Positions 34,192 to 45,200 of a stretch of DNA of 64,000 nucleotides are shown here, one piece after another. How positions within the stretch are numbered: position 1 is the stretch's first letter; each line of letters opens with the position of its first letter. The notes under the pieces are model-generated. The model ran no database searches, was not told the origin of the DNA, and worked only from the letters and a program-made list of their open reading frames with translations. A program made the translations under genes and the position numbers. The stretch is from an uncultured Bacteroidota bacterium. GTDB taxonomy: Bacteria > Bacteroidota > Bacteroidia > Bacteroidales > P3. The stretch covers positions 128,552 to 192,551 of the forward strand of contig CADALO010000007.1 in assembly GCA_902788805.1 (NCBI GenBank), in the 5' to 3' direction.

Positions 34192-36810
34192 TTAGTCTCT
34201 TTTCTTTCTGTATACAAAGAACAATCCTGCGCCCATTGCCACAAGCATCAGTATCGACACGACAAGTGTTATGTTGTCGTGGCGGTGCAGGGTAGGAGCC
34301 TCGTTGACAAACTCAATGGTGTGGTCGCCGGCGGGAACAATCATAGCACGCAGAATATAGTCTGTCCTGAAGTAATCAGCCGGTTTGCCGTCGATATAGG
34401 CGCGCCAGTCGGGAGCATAGTACACTTCCGAGAATACTGCTATGCGCTCACCGTTGGTGTGGCTCTTATAGGTGAGGTGGTCAGGGGTCTGAGGATAAGT
34501 GTGGACAAGCACGATGCTTTCACTGCTGTCGGCTCTCATATTCAGTCTTTCCGTCTCTTTCTTTACATCCGGCCACAACGACTGGTCTACAAAAGCTGTC
34601 TTGCTTGGCTCGAAGTCGTTGAGTGCCAATATCTCAGCGTTGGCATCTTCTACATATTTCACCTCTTCCACAAACCAGCAGTTGCCCAAGGCTGTGTTGC
34701 GGCGCACCGGTGTCGGCTGGTTCTGCTGCAGATTGAGCATCAGATAGCGGGCGTTGAGCATATCTAGCACAGGGTAGGGCTCGGCAACGGCAAGCAATCC
34801 GGCACCGTTATATCCAATCTGACAGCTGTTTACGTAGTCATAAAACTTGCGGCTGCCAAGGTAGAAGTCTATAAGGTCCTGATAGCGGCGCATCTTGGCG
34901 GCACTGTAACCTCCAATCTGGTTGTGGAACGCACTGGGACGCGAGTCGTTGAAGGTGTTGACGGTGAGGTCGAACACACGGTAGTCGCGGTCGCCGTTGG
35001 TGGCAGCGGTCTGGTCAAGCATCTGTTCCGATGGTGTGCGGTGCAGGGCCACGCGTTCGGGAGCCACAAAGTTCTCCTCGTTGAGGTAGCGCCGATCCAC
35101 GCCCCACAGGTCTATCACCATAAGAACGGCCAGCAGTCCGATGACGATGCCGCCTTTCTTGATCTTGCCGGATACATAGAGCCACAGTGAGCCGAAGGCA
35201 AGTGCCACGAATATCAGTGAGCGCCACGTGTCGCGCACAAACAGCGAGCGACGCTCCTCGGTCAGAAGGTTCTGGAACATAGGCCATTGCTCGCCGAGCT
35301 GCGCCTTGTACTGCTCGTCGCCGACACCCTCGAAACTGAGCTTGGTCTTCGCAACGACAAGACCTATCAGCAATATGCCGGCCACAATGCCACCGGCCCA
35401 GTACAAGGCTTTTGTGACTTCGCTTTTAGCGGTTTCGCTTTGTGTGTTGTTATCTTTTGAAGTGAATATCTGCTTGAGTGCCAGCACAGCCATTATGACC
35501 ATAGTTACATTGGCCAGCACAAGACTCATCGATGGGGTGCGGAACTTGTTGTAGAGCGGCAGGTGGTCGAACAGGAAGCCGTTAAGGGGCAGGAAGTGGC
35601 GTCCCCACGACATCACTATGGCCACCACGGTGGCAATGATGAGCCACCAACGCTCCGGTCCTTTGACGACAAAGCAGCCAAGCAGGAACAGGAACACCAC
35701 GATGGCACCGAAATAGACGGGGCCCGACGTGAAGGGCTGGTCGCCCCAATAGAGGGGAGCCTGTTTCTGTCCTGTGCGGCGTGTCCACTCGCTGTCTTCG
35801 GCCACACGCTCGCCCGAGCCACCGCCCATAGCGCCGGGAACAAGCAGCGTATAGGTCTCGCCGACGCCATAGCTCCAGCTGAAGGCGTAGTTGATGTCGA
35901 GGCCGCCTTTCTTGTTGTCCTCGCTCTTGCCTGTGCTTTCAAGTCCCAGGTCGTTGGGTGTGACGCTAATCTCGCTGCCGCCGCGCATTGTCGCCTCGGC
36001 ATATTCTTCATTCACTGTCAGATGGCGATAGTTACCGCCTGCGGCAAAGAGGCATCCCACAAGCAGTATGCCGACAACGGCAAGGAACTGCGGAAACCAT
36101 TTGTCTTTAATGGCGTAAACCATATAGGTCAGACCCATAATGACGCCGCCGATGACGGTGTAAAACGTAATCTGCAAGTGGTTGAACGTTATCTGTAAGC
36201 CGGCAGCAAGGGTGAACAAAATTGTGCCCCACACCAGTTGCCGCCAGTTGATGGCTGCCTTACGCTCTCCGCTTTCCGTTTCCCGCTTTCCGCTTCCAGC
36301 ACGTAGCGCCAGCACCATACCTGCCAGCATTGGCGCCATCATCGACATCGCCCAGCCTTTGGTGATGTGGCCGGCCTCGATGATGATAATGTTGTACGAG
36401 CCCAGACCAAAGGCAAGTGCTCCGAGCAGCGAAATCCACGGTCCGCAGCCAAAAGCAATAAGGGCTACATAGAATCCTATCAGATAGAGCCACAGCACAC
36501 CGATGTTGCGCTCCACACCGAATGGACGCATAATGAGCAGCGCCTTGAGCGGGGTGAATACCGAACTCTGCGGCTCGACGGCGGTCTGGTAGCCGGGCAT
36601 ACCGCCAAACATCGAGGGGTTCCAGTTGGGGACGGTGCCGGTCGAGTCGGCAGCCATCATCTGCTGGTGCGACATAGCCTCGGCTTTAATCATATCACCC
36701 TGATACACAACATCGCCGCTCAGCGCAGGCGAGAAATAGACGCACGCTGCTATAAGCATTATCACTACTGCCGCAACGTGAACAAGCGTTTTCTTCAAAT
36801 TTGGTTTCAT
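34192..36810 (-). CDS. YfhO family membrane protein
   Basis: An 872-aa inner-membrane protein with about twelve to fourteen hydrophobic segments and a large C-terminal extracytoplasmic part (about 560-840), a final helix (about 845-865) and a basic end. It resembles the YfhO family, thought to transfer sugars from lipid carriers in the manner of GT-C glycosyltransferases. The N-terminal loop after the first helix contains an acidic pair (YQGDMIKAE), as expected for such enzymes. Residues about 171-184 (AGSGKRETESGERK) are encoded by the purine repeat at 36264-36297, inserted in frame between two membrane helices. Upstream lies the octamer array (36836-36979). The acceptor is unknown. Confidence 0.87.
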   Translation of the reverse strand: MKPNLKKTLVHVAAVVIMLIAACVYFSPALSGDVVYQGDMIKAEAMSHQQMMAADSTGTVPNWNPSMFGGMPGYQTAVEPQSSVFTPLKALLIMRPFGVERNIGVLWLYLIGFYVALIAFGCGPWISLLGALAFGLGSYNIIIIEAGHITKGWAMSMMAPMLAGMVLALRAGSGKRETESGERKAAINWRQLVWGTILFTLAAGLQITFNHLQITFYTVIGGVIMGLTYMVYAIKDKWFPQFLAVVGILLVGCLFAAGGNYRHLTVNEEYAEATMRGGSEISVTPNDLGLESTGKSEDNKKGGLDINYAFSWSYGVGETYTLLVPGAMGGGSGERVAEDSEWTRRTGQKQAPLYWGDQPFTSGPVYFGAIVVFLFLLGCFVVKGPERWWLIIATVVAIVMSWGRHFLPLNGFLFDHLPLYNKFRTPSMSLVLANVTMVIMAVLALKQIFTSKDNNTQSETAKSEVTKALYWAGGIVAGILLIGLVVAKTKLSFEGVGDEQYKAQLGEQWPMFQNLLTEERRSLFVRDTWRSLIFVALAFGSLWLYVSGKIKKGGIVIGLLAVLMVIDLWGVDRRYLNEENFVAPERVALHRTPSEQMLDQTAATNGDRDYRVFDLTVNTFNDSRPSAFHNQIGGYSAAKMRRYQDLIDFYLGSRKFYDYVNSCQIGYNGAGLLAVAEPYPVLDMLNARYLMLNLQQNQPTPVRRNTALGNCWFVEEVKYVEDANAEILALNDFEPSKTAFVDQSLWPDVKKETERLNMRADSSESIVLVHTYPQTPDHLTYKSHTNGERIAVFSEVYYAPDWRAYIDGKPADYFRTDYILRAMIVPAGDHTIEFVNEAPTLHRHDNITLVVSILMLVAMGAGLFFVYRKKRD
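36264..36297 (-). repeat. Purine repeat inserted in frame in the YfhO gene
   Basis: On the coding strand it reads GGAAGCGGAAAGCGGGAAACGG and so on, about four copies of the 7-8-nt GGAAAGC/GGAGAGC unit also found after stop codons elsewhere. It keeps the frame and encodes a charged loop. Confidence 0.75.
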
Positions 36811-36835
36811 TATAAAAGGTTAAAAGGGGGTTATC

Positions 36836-36979
36836 GTTGAGTTGTTTATTTGTTGAGTTGTTGATATGTTGATACGTTGATATGTTGATATGTTGAGTTG
36901 TTGATATGTTGATTTGTTGAGTCGTTGATATGTTGATTTGTTGATTTGTTGAGTCGTTGAGTCGTTGAGTCGTTGATAT
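36836..36979. repeat. Octanucleotide tandem array, 18 units
   Basis: Exactly 18 consecutive 8-nt units of the form GTTGANNN (mainly GTTGATAT, GTTGATTT, GTTGAGTT and GTTGAGTC), one of them degenerate (GTTTATTT). On the minus strand, the coding strand of the YfhO gene, it reads AACATATC / GACTCAAC and is G-poor. It ends 26 bp before the YfhO start. A four-unit version of the same octamer precedes the glycosyltransferase gene at 55889. Confidence 0.92.
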
Positions 36980-37003
36980 GTTTAAAGGCTTCTCATTTTT
37001 ATT

Positions 37004-37048
37004 CCCCCTCTAACTTAGAGGGGGTGCCCTTTAGGGCGGGGGCGTGTG
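37004..37048. repeat. CCCCCTCTAA palindromic dispersed repeat
   Basis: CCCCCTCTAA (37004-37013) and TTAGAGGGGG (37015-37024) form a perfect 10-bp inverted repeat, followed by GCCCTTTAGGGC and GGGGGCGTGTG. I recall very similar sequences scattered through Bacteroidota genomes. It lies between the HD-domain gene stop and the octamer array. Confidence 0.65.
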
Positions 37049-37086
37049 TTCTCTCCGTTCTCCGTTCTTCGTTCTCCGTTCTCCGC
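37049..37086 (-). repeat. Purine GGAGAACGG repeat directly after the HD-domain gene
   Basis: On the minus strand the stop codon is followed at once by GCGGAGAACGGAGAACG and further copies. It is the same unit as at 814-868 and 5318-5362. Confidence 0.8.
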
Positions 37087-39105
37087 TTACCTGACCGGGT
37101 ATTCTATCCTGACGTGGTAGATGCTCATCATCCTCTCTTTGAGGTGGGTACGTATGCGTGTTATATCCTGCAGCGTCAACGGACAGTTGTTGAGCTGGTT
37201 CATACTAGTCTTGTCATCGATGATTTTGTCAACCATACGGTCGATGCTCTCTTTATCGTGATTCTTGAGGCTCTTGCAGGCAGCCTCCACCGAGTCGACA
37301 AGCATCACCACGGCCGTCTCGCGGCTGAATGGCGTGGGCCCCGGATAACGATAGTCGGCAATCTTAATCTCGTCCTCGGTCCTGTGCAGTTTGGCCTGCG
37401 CGTAGAAGTAGCCCGTCACCGTAGTGCCGTGGTGTGTGCGGATGAAGTCGGTCACCTCCGACGGCAGACGGTACTTCTTGGCCAGCGTTACGCCGTCGCG
37501 GACGTGCTGCGTTATGATGTGCGCGCTCTCCTCGTAGTCGATGTTGTCGTGCGGGTTGAAGCCGTTGTTCTGGTTCTCGGTGAAGTAAATGGGAGCCATA
37601 ATCTTGCCTATATCGTGATAGAGGGCGCCCACTTTGGCAAGGAGGGCGTTGCCGCCAATCTCGTTGATAAGGTCCTCGGCGATGTTGGCCACCTGCATAG
37701 AGTGCTGGAAAGTGCCCGGCGCCTTCTGCGACAGCTCGCGCAAAGCGGGCGTGTTGGTGCTCGATATCTCCAACAATGTCAGATTGGTAGTCATACCGAA
37801 CATACGCTCGAAGAGGAATATGAGCGGGTAGGCGAGGAGAGTGAGGATGGCGTTGAGGAAGAAGATGAGGAAGCGCTGGGGCTGCAGCGTGGCGAAACTG
37901 GTCTCGGTGCTCAGCACGCCGGCGATATAGATTAGCGAGTAGGTGCTGAATATCACCAGCGCCACGGCAAAGAAACTGCTGCGCTTCTCGAAGTTGCGCA
38001 CAGTGATGATGCTCATCATACCCGACACAAGCTGGTAGAAAATGAACTCATAGCTGTTCGGGACCATATTGCCTATGATAATCACTGCCACAATGTGGAT
38101 ATAGAGTGCCACACGCATATCGAAGAATATGCGCATCAGAATGGGCACAATGCACACCGGCGCCAAAAGCACATACTCGGGGTTTGTGCGCACCAGCAGG
38201 GCGACGATGGCCGAGATGAAGATGACGATGAAGAAGGCGAAAGTCACCTTCTTGATGTCGTCGAGCATAGGATGGCGTATGTTTTTCAAGAACATATAGA
38301 GCGCCACGAAGGCGATGATGCACAGCAGCGCCTGACCGACGTAATGGACCAGGCTGTTGTAGTCGGCCATCTTGCGGTGCGACTCCTCCTGCTCGAGTGA
38401 CGACAGCGCCAGGGCCGTCTCCTCGTCGATGCGCTGCCCCTTCGACACTATCAACTCGTTCTGCTGAATCATTCGCGACGAATAGGCCACCTGCGACAGG
38501 CGCGTGTCAAGCTCCAGATGCGTGCGGTTGGCGTCGAACACTATCGACGGCGCCAGTATCGAATCGGTCAGCAGCTGTGTAAGCTTCATAGCCTCGCCGC
38601 TGTCGGCAACGGCCTGGAACACAAATCGCTCCACATCGGTCGGTGTCGTCAGCACTCGCGGGTCGACCTCGCGGCCCACATTGCCCGTAAGCACCACTAC
38701 CGGATGTCCGTCCAGTTCCTCCTCTGTGTCGCAGTAGCCCTGCGAGTTATAGACTATCGATACAATCTGTGCCGCCAGCGCACCCTGCCTCCGCGTCAGG
38801 CCCGATGCGGCCAGACGGCGGCGGGCGGTCTGCTCGGCACTGCTGTCGACATAGAAGTAGCGTGTCGACTCATCCTTGATGCGCTGCACCTCCTGCTCGC
38901 TCTCCGACTCGGGCTTCAGAATCGTCAAATCGTAGGGAGCATAGAGATCCTCGCCGTGCCAGAACGAACCCACCGTGTGGTCGTACTGCACACGCGAATA
39001 GTCGTTGGGAAACATTATCAATATAAGCACCACAGTCAGCGCCATAACCGATATAAGGTAGAATATGCGCAGGTGCGATATTATATATGAAATGAATTTT
39101 CTCAT
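37087..39105 (-). CDS. 7TM-HD (HDIG) family membrane phosphodiesterase, PgpH-like
   Basis: A 672-aa inner-membrane protein: a first helix (about 12-32), a large extracytoplasmic domain (about 35-270), seven membrane helices (about 275-455), and a cytoplasmic HD domain (about 470-650) with the HDIG motif in LYHDIGKI and the distal His and Asp in ITQHVRDG and HHGTTV. PgpH-type members hydrolyse cyclic di-AMP, so a role in c-di-AMP turnover is likely but inferred. The ATG at 39105 gives MRKFISYIISHLRIFYLISV; a -7 element at 39164-39172 lies upstream of it, which rules out the longer frame. It is transcribed away from the repeat-rich gap before groES. Confidence 0.88.
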   Translation of the reverse strand: MRKFISYIISHLRIFYLISVMALTVVLILIMFPNDYSRVQYDHTVGSFWHGEDLYAPYDLTILKPESESEQEVQRIKDESTRYFYVDSSAEQTARRRLAASGLTRRQGALAAQIVSIVYNSQGYCDTEEELDGHPVVVLTGNVGREVDPRVLTTPTDVERFVFQAVADSGEAMKLTQLLTDSILAPSIVFDANRTHLELDTRLSQVAYSSRMIQQNELIVSKGQRIDEETALALSSLEQEESHRKMADYNSLVHYVGQALLCIIAFVALYMFLKNIRHPMLDDIKKVTFAFFIVIFISAIVALLVRTNPEYVLLAPVCIVPILMRIFFDMRVALYIHIVAVIIIGNMVPNSYEFIFYQLVSGMMSIITVRNFEKRSSFFAVALVIFSTYSLIYIAGVLSTETSFATLQPQRFLIFFLNAILTLLAYPLIFLFERMFGMTTNLTLLEISSTNTPALRELSQKAPGTFQHSMQVANIAEDLINEIGGNALLAKVGALYHDIGKIMAPIYFTENQNNGFNPHDNIDYEESAHIITQHVRDGVTLAKKYRLPSEVTDFIRTHHGTTVTGYFYAQAKLHRTEDEIKIADYRYPGPTPFSRETAVVMLVDSVEAACKSLKNHDKESIDRMVDKIIDDKTSMNQLNNCPLTLQDITRIRTHLKERMMSIYHVRIEYPVR

Positions 39106-39163
39106 AGTCTTATCTTCCGTCGAATGAATTAAATAAGTATGCTTCCCTGTCGGGAAACAATCT

Positions 39164-39172
39164 GCAAAAATA
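39164..39172 (-). promoter_or_regulatory. -7 promoter element of the HD-domain gene
   Basis: On the minus strand it reads TATTTTTGC, an exact TAnnTTTG match 59 bp upstream of the ATG at 39105. It supports that ATG over an earlier open-frame start at 39189. Confidence 0.6.
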
Positions 39173-39286
39173 GCAAAAAAAAACAACATACGCGAAAAGG
39201 ACGAAAAAAAATCGATTGATCAAAGGCGCAGAATCATATATTTGAAGGATTTGGAGTGTCATATCGTCAAGTCTTGAGCTGTTCAA

Positions 39287-39409
39287 GCCCCGAAGGGGCG
39301 ACGGAAAAACGAAGTGTGGCATTGGTTTGATGGTGCGACACACCCCGGCCTTCGTTTTTGTTCGCCTTTTCGCAATTGGAATGGCTGGTGCGACACACGG
39401 TGTGTCGCA
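39287..39409. repeat. Pair of palindromes with repeated TGCGACACAC
   Basis: GCCCC-GAA-GGGGC (39287-39299) is a tight hairpin. TGCGACACACGGTGTGTCGCA (39389-39409) is a 21-bp near-perfect palindrome, and GGTGCGACACACC also occurs near 39330. No gene was found here. Confidence 0.7.
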
Positions 39410-39529
39410 TTGTCAAACATCGACAATCTAGGTGTGTTGCATTTTCAAGCAAATGTTCCTTCTCAAGGCCAAACATAGCAAGAGTGCGGTGGATAACATC
39501 AAAGAGACATCCAAATTATTATTTAACAC

Positions 39530-39611
39530 GAATTGCCATTAATTACACATTATTTATAGAGATGTGGGCATCCCTGGATGCCCAAAATTAATGGATAATT
39601 AATGGCAATTC
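39530..39611. repeat. Nested inverted repeat before groES
   Basis: GAATTGCCATTAATTA (39530-39545) and TAATTAATGGCAATTC (39596-39611) are a perfect 16-bp inverted repeat. Inside it GGGCATCC (39566-39573) and GGATGCCC (39576-39583) form a second stem. After it come three copies of AATCCGTGT (about 39624-39680). Confidence 0.85.
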
Positions 39612-39706
39612 TTGTTCAAAAAATCCGTGTCATCCGAGTAATCCGTGTTCAAAAAACACTCGTAAAATCCGTGTTCAAAAACCCGCCTCATTTCCAGCTT
39701 TTCAAG

Positions 39707-39823
39707 GGACCATCTCCGTCATATGTACAATATATGTACAATACTTGTACAATATTTGTACGTTTACAATTGTACATATATTGTACAACTATTGTACATA
39801 TATTGTACAACGACCAGTGTTGG
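39707..39823. repeat. 11-bp-phased hairpin element C
   Basis: TGTAC cores start at 39724, 39735, 39746 and 39757, and GTACA cores at 39772, 39783, 39794 and 39805, all exactly 11 bp apart within each arm. The centre is GTACGTTTACAATTGTAC. The right end ACAACGACCAGTGTTGG matches the left end of element A in reverse. The left end (GGACCATCTCCGTC) is diverged and does not pair with it. Overall it is element A in the opposite orientation. Confidence 0.87.
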
Positions 39824-39952
39824 AATGCGTCAGTGTGGGTGGCAAAAATATGACAAAATGTCAGTTTTTATGACGTGGCAGACTTTTGGCACACTTTTGG
39901 ATGGCATAAATGTGTCATTTGAAAAAAAAGTTAAACTAAAAAAATATTAATT

Positions 39953-40222
39953 ATGAAGATTAAACCGTTAGCAGACAGAGTTCTGATTGAACCTGCAGAA
40001 GCAGAGCAGAAAACAGCATCGGGAATCATTATCCCCGACACCGCCAAGGAAAAACCGCAGCGTGGCAAAGTTGTAGCCGTTGGCAAAGGCACCAAGGACT
40101 ACGAAATGACTGTCAAGGTTGGCGACAACGTGCTCTATGGCAAATACAGCGGCACCGAGATCAACATCGACGGTACGGCCTATATGATTATGAAAGAAAG
40201 CGATATTTACGCAATCATTTAA
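39953..40222 (+). CDS. groES: Co-chaperonin GroES
   Basis: An 89-aa cytoplasmic co-chaperonin that caps GroEL. The N-terminus [42 protein letters not shown] sequence contains the family signature and the mobile loop with GIIIP. The C-terminus ends [13 protein letters not shown]. The ATG at 39953 is clear. It is followed 134 bp later by groL on the same strand. No CIRCE operator (TTAGCACTC inverted repeat) was found upstream. Confidence 0.97.
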   Translation: MKIKPLADRVLIEPAEAEQKTASGIIIPDTAKEKPQRGKVVAVGKGTKDYEMTVKVGDNVLYGKYSGTEINIDGTAYMIMKESDIYAII

Positions 40223-40229
40223 TGTTGAA

Positions 40230-41994
<1,765 letters not shown>

Positions 41995-42003
41995 GCCGCA
42001 CCC

Positions 42004-42025
42004 GGAGCGCAGGCATTCTGCCTGC
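42004..42025 (+). repeat. GGAGCGCAG palindrome, copy 2 (after groL)
   Basis: GCAGGCA (42009-42015) and TGCCTGC (42019-42025) form a stem with a 3-nt loop, headed by GGAGC. It starts 9 nt after the groL stop codon and precedes the true terminator. Confidence 0.75.
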
Positions 42026-42037
42026 ATAAACAAAAAA

Positions 42038-42065
42038 GGGAGCACCCATCGGGTGCTCCCTTTTT
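42038..42065 (+). terminator. Intrinsic terminator of groES-groL
   Basis: GGGAGCACCC (42038-42047) and GGGTGCTCCC (42051-42060) form a perfect 10-bp stem with a 3-nt loop, followed by TTTTTATTT. Confidence 0.95.
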
Positions 42066-42295
42066 ATTTGGCGTTATATTATTTCCGTTTCATTATAATT
42101 ATAATTCTATTTTTTTATTTTGGTCTATAACCATATGATTTCGCGCTGAAAAGATACGTGCTTTTCGCGGTGTGGACAAATATTGTTTTATCTTGTATGT
42201 TTTTTATTGTTAAGTTTTTTTCATAATAATATAATATTGTATTCTTTTCTGCGTTAATGATTGCAAAAATACAGAAATAAGTAAAGCATAGAGAA

Positions 42296-45200
42296 ATGAA
42301 GCGCATTTTCCTGTTGTGTGTCGCAATGGCCTCGATGTCGGCATTGATGGCACAAGGAGCGTCGCAATCCAAGTCGACCTCCCAACTTTTTGGCGAGGCT
42401 ACAGATCTTTTCAGAAAAGAGAAATTCGCTGTGGCCCAGCATTTTTTTGACCGTTATATCAAGTGTAGCGATGCCTCTGCAGACGAGATTGAGGAGGCTC
42501 TGTACTACTCGGCTGTATGCTCTGAGCAGCTGCGCAATGACGATGCTCTGTACCGTCTCAGCGAGTTTATGAGACTCTATCCCGAGAGCGGCAAGCTGAA
42601 TATGGCGCGTGTGGCGCTGGGCAATGTCTATTTCGACAAGGGCGACTACAATGCCGCTCTGCACGAATATCTGAAGGTAGAGCCGTCGGAGGTTGAGTTC
42701 AACCACAAGAGTGAGTTCGACTATAAGACGGGCTTCTGCTACTTCCAGCAGGGCGACAAGGAGAATGCCAAGAAATATTTCAAGCGGGTGGCCGACGGCA
42801 AGTCGTACTATAAGAACGCCGCCACATACTATTATGCCGACATCCTCTTCTCGGCCAAGCAGTACGAGTCGGCAGACAAAGAGTTCCGCAAGATAGAGAA
42901 GGACCGCGCTTTCAAGAAGTTGGTGCCGGTCTATCGCTTCTATATCAAATATCATCTGGGTCAGGAGGACGAGGTGATACGTATGGCTCCCGATTTGCTT
43001 GAAGACCCGAACCTTGTGCTGCGTGACGAGGTGGAACGCATTGTCGGCGATGTCTACTTCAACCGTGGCGAATACAAGCGCGCTCTGGCTTACTATCATC
43101 AGGCCAATGCCGATGCTGCCAAGAAAAACGGCGGCAAGATGCCTTCGGCCGGTAACTACCCGATGGGCTACTGCTACTATATGCTGGGTCAGTATGACTC
43201 GGCGGCGGTCTATCTGTCCACTTTCGTCGGTGGCAATGATTCGACTGCCCAGAACGCCCTTTTCACGTTGGGCGACACCTACATCAAGCTGAACCGCAAG
43301 AACGACGCCCGTACAGCCTTCAAGAGCGCTTCGGAGATGAAGCATAACCTCGACATCCAAGAGGAGGCAGCCTTCAACTATGCCAAACTGAGCTGCGAGC
43401 TCAACCCCAACGCCTACAATGAGTCGATACGCTCGTTTGAGAACTACCTGCAGCGCTACCCGAAGACCAAACGCAAAGCTGAAGTGCAGCAGATACTGAC
43501 ATCGCTCTATTGCACGACCAAGAACTACAAAGACGCTCTTGCACTGATTGAAAGGAACAAGAAGGAACTGCTGAAGGACGCCACAATGCGTCAGGCGTAT
43601 CAGCGCATACTCGTCAATCGAGGCATAGACCTCTTCAACGAGCGCAACCTGCAACAGGCTGCCGTTCTGTTCGACACCGCTGTCAGTGTCAATGCCACAC
43701 CGTCCATTACCACCGATGCCCTCTACCTCTCGGCCGAATCTCAATACAGGCTTGCCAACTATAGCCGCAGCCAGAAGCTCCTCGACCGATTCTTCACCGC
43801 CTCTTCGCGCAAAAGCTCGGCCTACTATCCTCAGGCTCTCTATACCGCCGGTTACGTCTATATGCGCCGCAAACGCTACAACGATGCCGAAGAGAAATTC
43901 GGCGAGTTCCTCAAGCTTGCCAACAGCAACACCGAGCAGAAGCAAATCCTTGACGCTTACAATCGTATGGGCGACTGCCAGTATGTGAAGAAGAACTTTG
44001 ACGGTGCCATCGGCTACTACGACCGCGTCATCAATGCGCAAGGACAGGATGCCGACTATGCCACCTACCAGAAGGCCCTCTGCTACGGTGCACAAGGAAA
44101 GAATGTCGAAAAGCTTAATTGCCTGAACTATATATTCGAGAAGTTCAGCAACTCGCCGCTCTCGCCAAAGGCTATGTTCGAAATCGCCAACACATACCTT
44201 ATCTGCGACAACAATGAGATGGCGCTTCTCTACTATAACAACTTCATAAAGAAATACTCGCAGAGCAGTTTTGTTCCGCAGGCACTGCTCAATGTCGGAC
44301 TTATCTATTACAATACCGGTCAGAACGACAAGGCATTGGAGGCCTTCGACAAGCTGCTGACGCAATATCCCGGTACCGACGAGGCTCGCGACGCCTTGAT
44401 GTCCATCAAGAACATCTTTGTCGAGCAGGATAGGGTAGAGGAGTACTTCGCCTACGTAAGCCGCGCCACCAAGTACACCGTGTCGGCCGCCGAGCAGGAT
44501 TCAACCCTCTATCTCGCCGCCGAGAACCGCTATTTTGCAGGCAACTACGACAACGCCATTGCCGGCTTTGCCAACTACATTCAGAAGTTCCCTCACGGAT
44601 TCTTCATCCTCAAGGCACACTATTATATGGCTGATGCCCTTACGCGTACCAACCAGCAGGCCAAAGCCCTCAGCCATTATGAGTGGGTGGCCGAACGAGG
44701 CAACAACCCATATACCGAGAACAGCCTCTACCAGGCAGCCACCACCCATTATGCACAGAAGAACTATCGCAAGGCGCTTGACTACTATGTACCGCTTGTC
44801 GTCGTCTCTACCACCGACGCTTCGAGGCTTCAGGCTCGTATGGGAATTGTGAAATGCTGGTATGCGCTCAAAGATACGGCCAATGTGGCCGTCTCTGCCA
44901 ACGAGCTGCTCAAGGAACCAAAGGCCACCACCGAGCAGAAGGACGAGGCCTCCATCCTTATGGCCCGCTGCTACTACTATGCCGGTGCCCGCACCGAAGC
45001 CTTCAACGCCTATGCAGCCCTTGCCAATTCTGCCAACGGCGACTATATGGGCGAAGCCGCCTATCGCCGCGCCGAGATACTGTTCCAGCAAGGCGACCTC
45101 GATGCTTCCGAGCGCATCATCGAGGAGGTCGTCAACAATCCCGGTAGCGACTACTGGCTGGCAAAGACCTTCATCCTCTGGGCCGACATCTTCCACCGTC

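Noticed and set aside
36836..36979. Octamer array considered as a CRISPR array
   Set aside because: Units are contiguous without unique spacers, are only 8 bp long, and no cas gene is nearby.
39623..39690. AATCCGTGT repeats considered as a tRNA or att site
   Set aside because: No cloverleaf or CCA-like end could be formed and no integrase gene is near.
42254..44365. A 703-codon open frame antisense to the large TPR gene
   Set aside because: The same effect of codon bias; its translation is low-complexity and hydrophobic without motifs, and the TPR pattern on the plus strand is clear.
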